Assembly (NCBI RefSeq): GCF_964283195.1
Contig: NZ_CAXYLH010000006.1
Strand: one strand, 5' to 3'
Length of the DNA stretch: 64,000 bases
Origin: Paratractidigestivibacter sp003150175
GTDB lineage: Bacteria > Actinomycetota > Coriobacteriia > Coriobacteriales > Atopobiaceae
Under the pieces are notes generated by a model. It had not been told where the DNA came from and ran no database searches. It saw only the letters and a list, made by a program, of their open reading frames with translations. This document shows positions 54,501 through 62,252 of this stretch, one piece after another. Both the position numbers and the translations under genes were made by a program. Within the stretch, counting starts at the first letter, position 1. Each line of letters opens with the position of its first letter.

Positions 54501-54534
54501 GTGCGAACGGGATCGGCCTCATGATGTCGCTCAT
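51532..54534 (-). CDS. ygfK: YgfK-like FAD/NAD oxidoreductase (annotated putative selenate reductase subunit)
   Basis: 1000 residues from ATG 54534. An N-terminal dihydropyrimidine dehydrogenase/DHODH-like barrel (residues about 1-450) is followed by a GltD-like part: CFTSPCRNGCPIEQDIP, FAD motif GGGPAGLACAFFLSRAGADVTILER, NAD(P) motif GAGNTAMDAARVAKRL. The C-terminus carries Cys-rich clusters (CPKCAKDSGCLGCATVCEACCDVCP; CNECGNCAVFCPW). In E. coli it is part of the same cluster. It probably uses NAD(P)H to reduce, or is reduced by, the hydroxylase via the polyferredoxin. Confidence 0.92.
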   Translation of the reverse strand: MSDIMRPIPFAQLMDWILTEHAEKKSIFGVRKIVRHEGGADPIFAEKIETPFGPAAGPNSQLAQNIIASYVAGARFFELKTVQVMDGEELSKCVAKPCIVAEDECYNCEWSTELTVPQAMNEYIKAWWACKLLARELGLGDPDGFVFNMSVGYDLEGIKSPKVDAYIEGMKDATKTEVWGECLAWAKENLDRFANVDEAFVESVSPRVSSSVTESTLHGCPPDEIERIATYLITEKGLNTYIKCNPTLLGYDYARTRLDSLGFDYIAFDDKHFREDLQWADAVPMFERLIKLTSERGLAFGVKLTNTFPVDVTRKELPSEEMYMSGRSLFPLTIHLAHRISEQFDGKLRISYSGGADAQNIKDIYGAGIWPITMATTVLKPGGYERFSQIAGILAGAERKDDVDVAAVAALDEAVADAHKYHKPVKPIPAHKIDAPLPLTSCFTSPCRNGCPIEQDIPAYLAAVDEGRLDDALAIIAERNALPFITGNLCPHPCGTKCMRAFYEPEGAAIRSSKLKAARGGIDALLAKIKSEGAKPVVGASDHKVAVIGGGPAGLACAFFLSRAGADVTILERKDTLGGVARHIIPAFRIADEDIDRDVELCLAFGAKAQTGVEAKSVAELKAEGYTDVVVACGAWAPGHVGLEYGDEIDVLEFLGAAKKGEDLSSLGTDVAIVGAGNTAMDAARVAKRLPGVKNVRIVYRRTKRYMPADEEELAEALSEGVELCELLAPKGVRDGVLTCEKMVLGEPDESGRRSPVATGETVEVPATAVICAVGEHIEGGVYEAAGVQTDRRGRPAGVATGVEGVWAAGDCRRGPARFVDAIADAQEVAKEMLGVDFSAYAAANVRSGHESDCYARKGDLRLGCPKCAKDSGCLGCATVCEACCDVCPNRANVSITVPGLAQHQVVHVDGMCNECGNCAVFCPWSGRPFKDKLTLFWSAEDMGNSENQGFLPQADGTFLVRLDGKTAAYDVDDAACGLPEEARLTIKAVRDSYSYLLAK

Positions 54535-54636
54535 ATACGAGCTCCTCTCCTTGCCCGTCCGAGACCGCGCGGACGGGCGGGTTTCGTGCCGCGTCCCCCT
54601 AGACGCGACGGCTGCGGCCCCGCGGAGGCCGCGAAA

Positions 54637-54666
54637 CCGGCGGGAAGAAGCCCTTCCTCCCGCCGG
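54637..54666 (-). terminator. Hairpin between ssnA and ygfK
   Basis: Stem CCGGCGGGA / TCCCGCCGG with a 12-base loop, 13 bases after the ssnA stop. T-run poor, so partial termination is likely. Confidence 0.5.
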
Positions 54667-54679
54667 CAAAGGTAACGGT

Positions 54680-56032
54680 TTAGTACTCGCGCTCGTTCAG
54701 CGTGCCCCAGAGCTTCTTTGCCTCGCCCATGGTCCACGCGTTGATCTTCTCCTCGTCGAAGGCGACGAACTCGCGGTCCTTGTAGAGGACCTTGCCGTTG
54801 ACGATGGTGGTGCGGCAGTTCTTGCCCATCATGCCGAAGAGCATGTGGCCGTCGATGTTCTCGTCCGAGAAGGGCGTGAACGGGTTGTAGTCCATGACGA
54901 TGACGTCGGCAGCGGCGCCCGGGGCGAGCTTGCCGATCTCGCGGCCGAAGTACTTGGTGGCCATGGCGGGGTTGTTCTTGAAGAGCATGTCCATGTCCTC
55001 GCACCAGCCGACGTTGGGCATGGCCGCGTTGTGGCGCTGGATGATGAGGAAGACCTTGAGGGACTCGAGCATGTCGTGGGTGTAGGCGTCGGTGCCCATG
55101 CACACGGGGATGCCGCGGCGGAAGAACTCGAGCACGGGGGCGCACCCCACGGCGTTGCCCATGTTGGACTCGGGGTTGTTGACGAGCCAGGTGCCGGACT
55201 CCTTGATCATGTCCATCTCGGCGGGGGTCACGTGGATGCAGTGGCCGAGCATGGTGTCGGGCCCGAGCAGGTCGTGCTGGAGCAGGCGCTCGATGGGGCT
55301 GATGCCGCCGCGGTTCAGGCGGGAGTCCCACACGTCGTTCATGCCCTCGCAGACGTGGATGTGGAAGCCGGTAAGCCCGTCGTTGGCCTCGGCCATCATG
55401 TCCATCGTCTCGTCGGAGAGCGTGAAGGTGGCGTGGCCGCCGAACATGGCGGCGACCATGTGGTTGCCGTCCTTGCGGGCATCGGCCGCCCAGCGGGCGA
55501 AATCGGCGTTCTCTTTGATGGACTGGTCGCGCTTCTCGGTGCCGCGGCGGTCGGAGACCTCATAGCACAGGCAGGAGCGGATGCCGAGCTCCTCGGCGAC
55601 GTCCTTGATGGCGAACAGAGAGCCGGGGATCTCGCCGAAGCTCGCGTGGTGGTCGAAGATGGTGGTCACGCCGTCGCGGAGCGAATCCAGGATCGTGGCG
55701 TACGCGGAGGCGCGGGTGCCGTCGAGCGTGAGGTTGTCGTCGATCTTCCACCACTGCTGCTCGAGGTTCTCGAGGAAGTTCGTGGGGTTGCAGCCCTTGA
55801 TGGCCAGCCCGCGGGCGAGGCCGGAGTAGATGTGCGTGTGGCAGTTGACGAGGCCCGGCATGATCACGCCGCCGTGGGCGTCGACATAGGAGGCGCCGAC
55901 GGCCTGGGCCTTGAGGTCCGCCTCCTTGCCGACGGCGACGATGGAGTCGCCCTCGATGAGGACGGCGCCGTCCTCGATGTAGGGGTTTGCCGCATCGCGC
56001 GTGATGACGCGCCCGTTACCGACCAGAAGCAT
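54680..56032 (-). CDS. ssnA: SsnA-type amidohydrolase
   Basis: 450 residues. PGLVNCHTHIYSGLARGL, FHIHVCEG, LGHCIHVTP and MGTDAYTHDM give the amidohydrolase metal and catalytic residues. It belongs to the SsnA group of the E. coli cluster, of the cytosine/guanine deaminase superfamily, and probably deaminates or opens an oxidised purine. The role of E. coli SsnA is not fully settled. Precedes ygfK. Confidence 0.92.
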   Translation of the reverse strand: MLLVGNGRVITRDAANPYIEDGAVLIEGDSIVAVGKEADLKAQAVGASYVDAHGGVIMPGLVNCHTHIYSGLARGLAIKGCNPTNFLENLEQQWWKIDDNLTLDGTRASAYATILDSLRDGVTTIFDHHASFGEIPGSLFAIKDVAEELGIRSCLCYEVSDRRGTEKRDQSIKENADFARWAADARKDGNHMVAAMFGGHATFTLSDETMDMMAEANDGLTGFHIHVCEGMNDVWDSRLNRGGISPIERLLQHDLLGPDTMLGHCIHVTPAEMDMIKESGTWLVNNPESNMGNAVGCAPVLEFFRRGIPVCMGTDAYTHDMLESLKVFLIIQRHNAAMPNVGWCEDMDMLFKNNPAMATKYFGREIGKLAPGAAADVIVMDYNPFTPFSDENIDGHMLFGMMGKNCRTTIVNGKVLYKDREFVAFDEEKINAWTMGEAKKLWGTLNEREY

Positions 56033-56110
56033 GTGTTTCTCCTCTCCTGTCGCCGCGGTGCCGTATGGCCCGTGATACGACTTGAATCCCAGTATTCCCG
56101 TTAACGTCGC

Positions 56111-57652
56111 TTAATTTTTCGACGGGGCGTCGTCCTTGCCCTCATCGGCTTTTTTGCCCTCATAAGTGGCCATGCGCTCGGCCGCGTCGAACATGACGCC
56201 GACCTCGCCGATCTCCTCGCCCTCGCGCGTCACGGCGTCGAGGGTGTCGACGTCGACGTCCTGGGCGTCCACCGCTGCCGCGGCCTCGACGCGCAGGTCG
56301 TTGGCGGCGTTGGTCTCGGAGGGCATGGGGACCTCCTCCGGGGGCAGGACGTTGTTGAGGACGATGGCCATGAGCGCGCAAGGCGTGATGGCGGAGGTGG
56401 CGAAGATGGTGGAGACCCAGCCGGGCATGCCGGCACCGGCGAGGCAGCCGGAGACCTGAGAGATGCCGAGGCCGAAGGCGACGGAGACGCCGAAGACGGT
56501 GCAGGAGCGCGGGGTCAGGCCGTCGCGGACGAGCATACGGATGCCGTTCAAGGTGATGGTGCCGAAGACCGAGATCGTGGCGCCGCCGATGACGGGCTGC
56601 GGGATCATGGTCAGCACGCCGGCGACCTTGGGCACGAAGCCGGCGATGGCGAAGATGCAGGCGGCGAAGGCGAAGACCCAGCGGTTGACAACCTTGTTGG
56701 AGACGATGATGCCGACGTTCTGGCCGAAGGCCGAGGTGGGCATGCCGCCGAACAGCGACGAGACGATCGAGACGGTGCCCTGGGCCATGATGGCTCCGGA
56801 GAGCTCCTTCTCTTCGGGCAGGCGGTCGAGAGCACCCAGGGAGGCGGCCGAGAGGTCGCCGATGAGCTGGACGTTTGCCATGATGTAGACGACGGCGATG
56901 GTCAGGCAAGCAGCCGCGTTGAACTCGATCTTGAAGGGCATGAACTGCGGGACGGCGAACCAGGCGGCGTCGGAGAGGCCGGAGGCGTCGATCATGCCGA
57001 ACGGGATGGAGATCAGGCAGCCGATGATCATGCCGAAGAAGATCGCGCCGAGCTTCATGACGCCCTTGGCGAAGTTGGAGAGCGCGAAGACGATGGCGAA
57101 GGTGACGAGGCCCACGAACCAGCTCTGGACAGAGCCGAAGATCGGGGAGCCCGCGCCGCCGGCCATGTACTTGATGGCCGTCGGGTACAGCGAGACGCCG
57201 ATGGTGAAGATCACGGTACCGGTGACCAGCGGCGGGAAGAGTTTACGGACGTTCTTGAAGAACAGGCCGAACAGGATGGCGACCACGCCGCCGACGAGCT
57301 CGGCGCCGAGCAGGGTGCCGAAGCCGAAGTCGAAGCCGATGGCCTGGAACGCGGGCAGGAAGGCGAACGAGACGCCCGTGATGATGGGCATGTTGGAGCC
57401 CACGCGCCCAAAGAGCGGGAACTGCTGGAGCAGCGTGTCGAGCGCCGTGAGGAGAAGCGCGACCTGGATGATAGCCTGCTCCTGCTCGGGGGTGAAGTTA
57501 CAGGTGGAGGCGATCATCATCGCCGGTGCGATCGCGCCCGCGAAGCACGCGAGCACGTGCTGCAGGGACGTGGGCAACAGATCCTTTATGGGAGGCATCC
57601 CATCGCGTTGGAAAAGCTTAGGTGAGCCAATGGCTTCCTCATTCTGAGACAT
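56111..57652 (-). CDS. NCS2-family xanthine/urate permease
   Basis: 513 residues with about 12-14 membrane segments (for example PTSLQHVLACFAGAIAPAMMIA, GVSFAFLPAFQAIGFDFGFGTLLGAELVGGVVAIL) and the family motif GQNVGIIVSNKVVNR, with Ser in place of the usual Thr. Similar to the YgfU/UacT urate and xanthine carriers. The C-terminal 80 residues are acidic and cytoplasmic. First gene of the permease-ssnA-ygfK-xdhD series, with two operator-like sites in its promoter gap. Confidence 0.92.
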   Translation of the reverse strand: MSQNEEAIGSPKLFQRDGMPPIKDLLPTSLQHVLACFAGAIAPAMMIASTCNFTPEQEQAIIQVALLLTALDTLLQQFPLFGRVGSNMPIITGVSFAFLPAFQAIGFDFGFGTLLGAELVGGVVAILFGLFFKNVRKLFPPLVTGTVIFTIGVSLYPTAIKYMAGGAGSPIFGSVQSWFVGLVTFAIVFALSNFAKGVMKLGAIFFGMIIGCLISIPFGMIDASGLSDAAWFAVPQFMPFKIEFNAAACLTIAVVYIMANVQLIGDLSAASLGALDRLPEEKELSGAIMAQGTVSIVSSLFGGMPTSAFGQNVGIIVSNKVVNRWVFAFAACIFAIAGFVPKVAGVLTMIPQPVIGGATISVFGTITLNGIRMLVRDGLTPRSCTVFGVSVAFGLGISQVSGCLAGAGMPGWVSTIFATSAITPCALMAIVLNNVLPPEEVPMPSETNAANDLRVEAAAAVDAQDVDVDTLDAVTREGEEIGEVGVMFDAAERMATYEGKKADEGKDDAPSKN

Positions 57653-57749
57653 CGTGTGTTTCCCCTCTCGTTAACGTCACGCGTTGTCTACAGATTTTGC
57701 CTTTCGCCGCAAGCGTCGAGGGGCAGGTTTCGCCGAGCGTATGCGCCCG

Positions 57750-57784
57750 CAAACAATCTGTTTTTACCGCAAACTAATTGTTAT
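57750..57784 (-). promoter_or_regulatory. Two operator-like sites upstream of the permease
   Basis: CAAACAATCTGTTTT (57750-57764) and CAAACTAATTGTTAT (57770-57784) start exactly 20 bp apart, two helical turns, and match the motif at the ygeX promoter. Confidence 0.6.
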
Positions 57785-57897
57785 ATCTGCAGGTTTATGC
57801 CACATGAGCGACAAAAGAAGCGTTGTTTTCGAATCGGTAAACGGTCGAAAAACGCCGTGGGCGGAAAACACGTCCAAACGGGCCTTGAAACACATAC

Positions 57898-57949
57898 CTA
57901 ACAAACTGTTTGTTAGTTTAGGGTATGGTATAAGCCTAACAATTAGTTG
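57898..57949 (+). promoter_or_regulatory. Operator and promoter of the second YheO-like regulator
   Basis: CTAACAAACTGTTTGTTAG (57898-57916) is a perfect palindrome with 9-base arms. TGTTTG inside it and TATAAG 16 bases on could form the promoter, so the operator overlaps -35. A second match, CTAACAATTAGTTG (57936-57949), follows. The strongest site of the family, consistent with autoregulation. Confidence 0.6.
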
Positions 57950-58012
57950 CATCAACCTGACTAATTTGTTTTTTGCAGGTAGACAGCATAGAACCGATCA
58001 GAAGAGAGCACC

Positions 58013-58669
58013 ATGCAGGAGAACCACCTCGACTTCTACAAGCGTCTGGGCCACGCAATCGCCTTACAATTTGGCGAAGGCTGCGAAGTCGTCATCCACG
58101 ACCTCAAGGCGAAGGACCCCGACCACTCGATCGTCTGGATCGAGAACGGCCACGTGACCGGGCGCAAGGTCGGCGACGGCCCCTCCCACGTCGTGCTCGA
58201 GGCGCTCCACGCCGATGCGGGCAAGATCGACGACCGGCTCTCGTACCTCACGAAGACCGCCAGCGGCAAGATCCTCAAGTCCTCGACCATCTTTATCCGC
58301 GACACCGCGGGCGACCTCTCGGGCATCTTTGCCATCAACTTCGACATAACCATGCTGCGCGCCGCCCAGGGCACGATCCAGTGGATCTGCGGCGTCGAGC
58401 CGACCGCGCCCAGCGAGCCCGAGCCCATCGTGCGCAACATCGCCGACCTGCTCGACGACCTGCTCGCGCAGTCGGTCGCCCTCGTGGGCACGCCCGTACC
58501 CCTCATGAGCAAGGACGACAAAGTGCGCGCCATCCGCTACCTCAACGACGCGGGCGCCTTCCTCGTCACGAAATCCGGCCCGAAGGTGTGCAAGTACTTC
58601 GGGATCTCGAAGTACACCCTCTACAGCTACCTCGACGAGGCCAAGACGATGTCCGAGGAGGACGAGTAG
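58013..58669 (+). CDS. YheO-like transcriptional regulator 2 (PAS + HTH)
   Basis: 218 residues. PAS-like N-terminus (FGEGCEVVIHDLKAKDPDHSIVWIENGHVTGRKVGDGP, KSSTIFIRDTAGDLSGIFAINFD) and C-terminal HTH (DKVRAIRYLNDAGAFLVTKSGPKVCKYFGISKYTLYSYLDEAK). Similar in plan to the protein at 36167. It is divergent from the permease gene and separated by a gap containing four operator-like sites, so it is the best candidate for the regulator that binds the shared motif (inference). Confidence 0.9.
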   Translation: MQENHLDFYKRLGHAIALQFGEGCEVVIHDLKAKDPDHSIVWIENGHVTGRKVGDGPSHVVLEALHADAGKIDDRLSYLTKTASGKILKSSTIFIRDTAGDLSGIFAINFDITMLRAAQGTIQWICGVEPTAPSEPEPIVRNIADLLDDLLAQSVALVGTPVPLMSKDDKVRAIRYLNDAGAFLVTKSGPKVCKYFGISKYTLYSYLDEAKTMSEEDE

Positions 58670-58696
58670 CGCGCAACGCGGGGCGAACATAACGTA

Positions 58697-58740
58697 AAGC
58701 GAGCGGGCGCGGGGCATGAAGCTCCACGCCCGCTCGCTTT
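58697..58740 (+). terminator. Terminator of the second YheO-like regulator
   Basis: 13-bp stem AAGCGAGCGGGCG / CGCCCGCTCGCTT followed by TTT, 27 bases after the stop. It marks the right border of the purine cluster. Confidence 0.8.
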
Positions 58741-58741
58741 T

Positions 58742-58959
58742 GGAGGCACCGAGACCTGTTTGGCAAGAAGGGCAGCGTGCTTCCCCTCGCGCTCAGATAA
58801 TTTCGATCAGGAATGGCCGCTCAGCAAGAAGGGCCCCGCGTTTGCCTCTGGCGCAGTTCCGCATGAGCCGGACGCGACTTGATGTCGCGTCCGTGCGAAG
58901 AGGACTGTTTGGGCACAGAGGTAAATGCGGCGCACTTCTTGCCGCAACGCAGCTCCAGC
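58742..58959. other. Gap before serA with short repeats
   Basis: Contains GGCAAGAAGGGC (58762-58773), a one-mismatch copy near 58823, and the stem GGACGCGACTT / TGTCGCGTCC (about 58871-58893). No gene is evident. Confidence 0.4.
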
Positions 58960-60123
58960 TTACTTGATCACGCGGACACGGTAGATGGCAGGGACCTTCT
59001 TGAGGGCGTCGATGGTCGCGTCGTCGAGGTGCTCATCGGTATCGAACATGGTGTAGGCGTTCTCGCCGGCGGACTCGTTGACCATGCGCTGGACGTTCGC
59101 GTTGTCGTGCGCGAGGATGGCCGTGATCTGGCCGATCATGTTCGGCACGTTGGCGTGCAGGCACGCGACGCGGCTGGCCGCGCGGGCCTTGCCCATGTTG
59201 CAGGCCGGGTAGTTGACGGAGTGGACGATGTTGCCGTTCTCCAGGTAGTCCTTGAGCTCCGAGATCGCCATGTCGGCGCAGTTGGCCTCAGCCTCGCCGG
59301 TGCCGGCGCCCGAGTGCGTGGTGATGAAGGTGTTGGGCATCTTGACGGTCTTGGGCGTGGCGAAGTCGCACGAGAACCACGAGAGGCGCCCGCCGCGAAG
59401 GGCGGCGTCAACGGCGTCCTCGTCGATGATCGTCTCGCGCGCGTAGTTGATGAGGACCGCGCCCGGCTTGAGCAGGCCCAGCTGGTCGGAGCCGATCATG
59501 CCGATGGTGTCGGACTTGGAGGGCACGTGGAGCGTGAGGTAGTCGCAGTTGCGGCAAAGGTCCTCGAGGGTGCCCACGCGCTGCACGTCGCGGGAAAGGA
59601 CCCATGCGTGCTCGACCGAGATGAAGGGGTCGTAGCCGTAGACGTCCATGCCGAGGTCGACGCAGGCGTTGGCGACCTTGGAGCCGACATTGCCCAGGCC
59701 CACGACGCCGATGCGCTTGCCCTTGAGCTCGTGGCCGACGAAGGCCTTCTTTGCCTTCTCGGCGTTGACGAGGATGTTGGGGTCGTCGGCGTGGGCGCGC
59801 ACCCAGTCCATGGACTGGACGACGCCGCGGCTCGAGAGGATGAGCATCGCGATGACAATCTCCTTGACGGCGTTGGAGTTCGCGCCCGGGGAGTTGAAGA
59901 CGACGACGCCCTTCTTTGCGTACTCTTCAACGGGGATGTTGTTCACGCCGGCGCCGCAGCGGGCGATGGCGCGGATGGATCCGGGAAGCTCGTAGCCGTG
60001 CAGGTCGGTCGATCGCATGAGGATGGCGTCGGCATCGGCGGCGTCGGACACGAAGTCGTACCCCTCGCCGAACTCCACCTTGCCGTCCTTGGTGATGTCG
60101 TCGATCGTCTTGATGTGGCGCAT
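58960..60123 (-). CDS. serA: D-3-phosphoglycerate dehydrogenase
   Basis: 387 residues from ATG 60123. D-2-hydroxyacid dehydrogenase fold: ARCGAGVNNIPVEEYAKKGVVVFNSPGANSNAVKE (substrate loop), NAD motif GVVGLGNVGSKVANACVDLGMDVYGYD, and a short C-terminal ACT domain (VPNMIGQITAILAHDNANVQRM). The catalytic triad includes His in ITTHSGAGTGEAE. First step of serine synthesis. No serC or serB next to it. Confidence 0.93.
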   Translation of the reverse strand: MRHIKTIDDITKDGKVEFGEGYDFVSDAADADAILMRSTDLHGYELPGSIRAIARCGAGVNNIPVEEYAKKGVVVFNSPGANSNAVKEIVIAMLILSSRGVVQSMDWVRAHADDPNILVNAEKAKKAFVGHELKGKRIGVVGLGNVGSKVANACVDLGMDVYGYDPFISVEHAWVLSRDVQRVGTLEDLCRNCDYLTLHVPSKSDTIGMIGSDQLGLLKPGAVLINYARETIIDEDAVDAALRGGRLSWFSCDFATPKTVKMPNTFITTHSGAGTGEAEANCADMAISELKDYLENGNIVHSVNYPACNMGKARAASRVACLHANVPNMIGQITAILAHDNANVQRMVNESAGENAYTMFDTDEHLDDATIDALKKVPAIYRVRVIK

Positions 60124-60230
60124 GCTCACTCCTATCGCGAAGGTCACGTGCGGTCTAGCTTAGCCGATGGCCGCGCGGGGCCGCGGATTTGCCCCCGTTC
60201 GGAAACATGGCAGCGGGCGGCGGCGAGGGC

Positions 60231-60452
60231 GCTCAGAAATCGCGGGTTCCAGCTTTCGGTGCGCACTTCTTGCTAAGAAACCCCGGGTTCCAGCCGCCGG
60301 AGGGCGCCGAGCGCTAAGGAATCGCGAGTTCCAGCCCAGAAAGAAGGGCTGGGACTTGGGATTTCTTAGCGTTGGGCCATCCGCCGGGGCTGGGACTTGG
60401 GAATTCTTAGCGCACGCAAGCGCGCCGGGGTTGGAACCTGCGGTTTCTGAGC
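60231..60452. repeat. Array of six 23-bp repeats, three forward then three reverse, 41-bp period
   Basis: Units start at 60231, 60272 and 60313 (forward) and 60348, 60389 and 60430 (reverse), each 23 bp. Forward units open GCTAAGAAATC-like and close GGTTCCAGC-like; reverse ones are their complements. Spacing within each half is exactly 41 bp. Intervening 18-base stretches are unrelated, apart from one CTTCTTG and one AAGAAGGGC. Confidence 0.85.
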
Positions 60453-60536
60453 GCAGGGCAAGAAGGGCCGGGCATGGGCGCGCGGACGTGGGCGTAAAGT
60501 AGGGGCCACGCAATCGCCCGACGAAAAGAGGAAGCC

Positions 60537-60905
60537 ATGCAGACCACCGAGATCGTCAACCAAATCGTCGACGCCGCGCAGCAGGCGCCCGAGAAGGCCC
60601 AGGAGCTGATCGCCGACCCCAAGGGCGCCGTCGCCGCCATCTGCGGGACCACCGACTTCGACATCAACGCCGTCGTCCAGGGCACCCTCGCCCGCGCGGC
60701 CGAGCTCGGGCTCGACTTCAGCGACGTCGACATCTCCAAGCTCGACCTTACGCAACTCGACCTCACCAAGCTCGACCTGATCGCGCTCCAGGACGCCGCG
60801 AGCAGGCTGAACATCGACATCGCCAAGCTCGACCTCTCGAAGCTGGGGCTCGGCGGCACGCTCGGCGGGCTTTTGGGCGGCTTGGGGAGCTTCCTCGGTA
60901 GGTAG
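60537..60905 (+). CDS. Hypothetical protein with short pentapeptide-like repeat
   Basis: 122 residues, preceded by AAGAGGAAG. The N-terminus is helical (VNQIVDAAQQAPEKAQELIADPKGAVAAI); the middle has SKLDLTQLDLTKLDLIAL, a run of five-residue repeats as in pentapeptide-repeat coils, and the end is Gly/Leu-rich (LGGTLGGLLGGLGSFLG). No known function. It lies 61 bp before the LCP gene in the same direction. Confidence 0.7.
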   Translation: MQTTEIVNQIVDAAQQAPEKAQELIADPKGAVAAICGTTDFDINAVVQGTLARAAELGLDFSDVDISKLDLTQLDLTKLDLIALQDAASRLNIDIAKLDLSKLGLGGTLGGLLGGLGSFLGR

Positions 60906-60966
60906 CCGCCGCCCCATGTGGGTACCATCAGGCACAGGCAGCAAAGCAACGCAGAAGGAGCATCCC

Positions 60967-62214
60967 ATGACCAACGCCGACCGCCGGCCCAACGTGTCGC
61001 GCCGCGAGGCGAGCGACGTCGAACGCTACCGCCACATGCGGCAGGAGCGCGAGAACGCCAACCCCGTGCGCCGCGCCGGCCATGAGGTCGGGCGCAGGCT
61101 GGAGGGCGCAGGCGGCGTGGGCGGTGGCCTGCGCGAGAGCGGCGAGTACCGCAGGCAGGGCTTCTCGCCCGCGCGGGGCGGGCGCAGCAACGTCGGCGCC
61201 TATGCGGGCCAGCGACCCCAGGGGCGCCGCGCGCCGCGGCCGGCCAAGCCGCGCAACTGGGCGAGAACCGCCAAGCGGGTGCTCGTCGGCGTGCTCGTCG
61301 CGCTCTTGGCCTTCTCGGTCGTGCTGACGGTGCGACTGGGCGCCGGGATCTCGCTCGAGACGCGGGCAGCGCTCTCGCCCACGCTGCCCGGCACGCCATT
61401 CTATATGCTGCTCGTCGGGACGGACAAGTCCGAGCAGCGCGTCGAGGACGGCAGCACCGGCGGCTCCTTCCGCACCGACTCGATCATGCTCGCGCGCGTG
61501 GACCCGCTCGCTGCCAAGCTCACGCTCGTCTCGATCCAGCGAGACACGCTCGTCGACCTCGGCGGCAGCTACGGAAAGCAGAAGATCAACGCCGCCTACA
61601 CCCTCGGCGGGGCACCGCTTCTGATTCACGCCGTGTCCGACCTCGCGGGGGTCAAGATCTCGCATTACGCCGAGATCGACTTCGACAGCTTCACCTCGGT
61701 GGTGGACGACCTCGGCGGCGTCGACGTGAACGTACCCATCGATATCGACGACGACCTCGCCGACGTGCACCTCCAGGCCGGTCCGCAGACGATCAACGGC
61801 GCGCAGGCGCTGGGGCTGTGCCGCGCGCGCCACGCCTACGACAAGTACGGCGCGGGCGACTATTACCGCACCGCGAACCAGCGCATGGTTCTCGGCGCGA
61901 TCCTCAAGAAGACCCTCAGCGGCAACCCCATAATGCTGGCGACCGGCCTGAACGCCGCGGCGGGCAGCGTGAGCTGCGACATCACGGGGCTCGAGCTGAT
62001 GCTTCTGGGCGTGCGGTTCGCCGGATTCGACATGAGCCGCGACCTCGCCTCGGGGCTCGAGCCGACCGAGGGCGTCTACGAGGGCGGCGTTTGGTACGAG
62101 AAGGTCAAGCAGGACGCCTGGAAAAAGATGATGGGGCGTGTGGACGCGGGCCTCTCGCCCTACGAGAACGAGTCCGAGAACCCGACCGCCGGCCTCGCGG
62201 GCGCCGGGCAGTAA
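60967..62214 (+). CDS. LytR-CpsA-Psr (LCP) family cell-wall ligase
   Basis: 415 residues from ATG 60967 after AAGGAG. A basic cytoplasmic part (about 1-95) precedes one membrane segment (VLVGVLVALLAFSVVLTV) and the extracellular LCP domain: MLLVGTDKS, SFRTDSIMLARVDP, SIQRDTLVDLGG (Arg/Asp), KINAAYTLGG, VDDLGGVDVNVP and LCRARHAYDKYGAGDYYRTANQR. LCP enzymes attach teichoic acids or capsule polymers to peptidoglycan, fitting a monoderm host. Confidence 0.92.
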   Translation: MTNADRRPNVSRREASDVERYRHMRQERENANPVRRAGHEVGRRLEGAGGVGGGLRESGEYRRQGFSPARGGRSNVGAYAGQRPQGRRAPRPAKPRNWARTAKRVLVGVLVALLAFSVVLTVRLGAGISLETRAALSPTLPGTPFYMLLVGTDKSEQRVEDGSTGGSFRTDSIMLARVDPLAAKLTLVSIQRDTLVDLGGSYGKQKINAAYTLGGAPLLIHAVSDLAGVKISHYAEIDFDSFTSVVDDLGGVDVNVPIDIDDDLADVHLQAGPQTINGAQALGLCRARHAYDKYGAGDYYRTANQRMVLGAILKKTLSGNPIMLATGLNAAAGSVSCDITGLELMLLGVRFAGFDMSRDLASGLEPTEGVYEGGVWYEKVKQDAWKKMMGRVDAGLSPYENESENPTAGLAGAGQ

Positions 62215-62252
62215 GGGCGCCTTCGCTCAGCTGAGCGCTGTCGGGCGGCGGT

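Noticed and set aside
51532..54534. True selenate reductase for YgfK
   Set aside because: The name is historical; the purine-cluster context and GltD-like domains favour a redox partner of a purine hydroxylase.
48124..54675. A 2183-codon open frame on the + strand
   Set aside because: It is antisense to xdhD, the ferredoxin and ygfK, all of which have clear family motifs; long antisense frames are expected at this GC content and codon bias.
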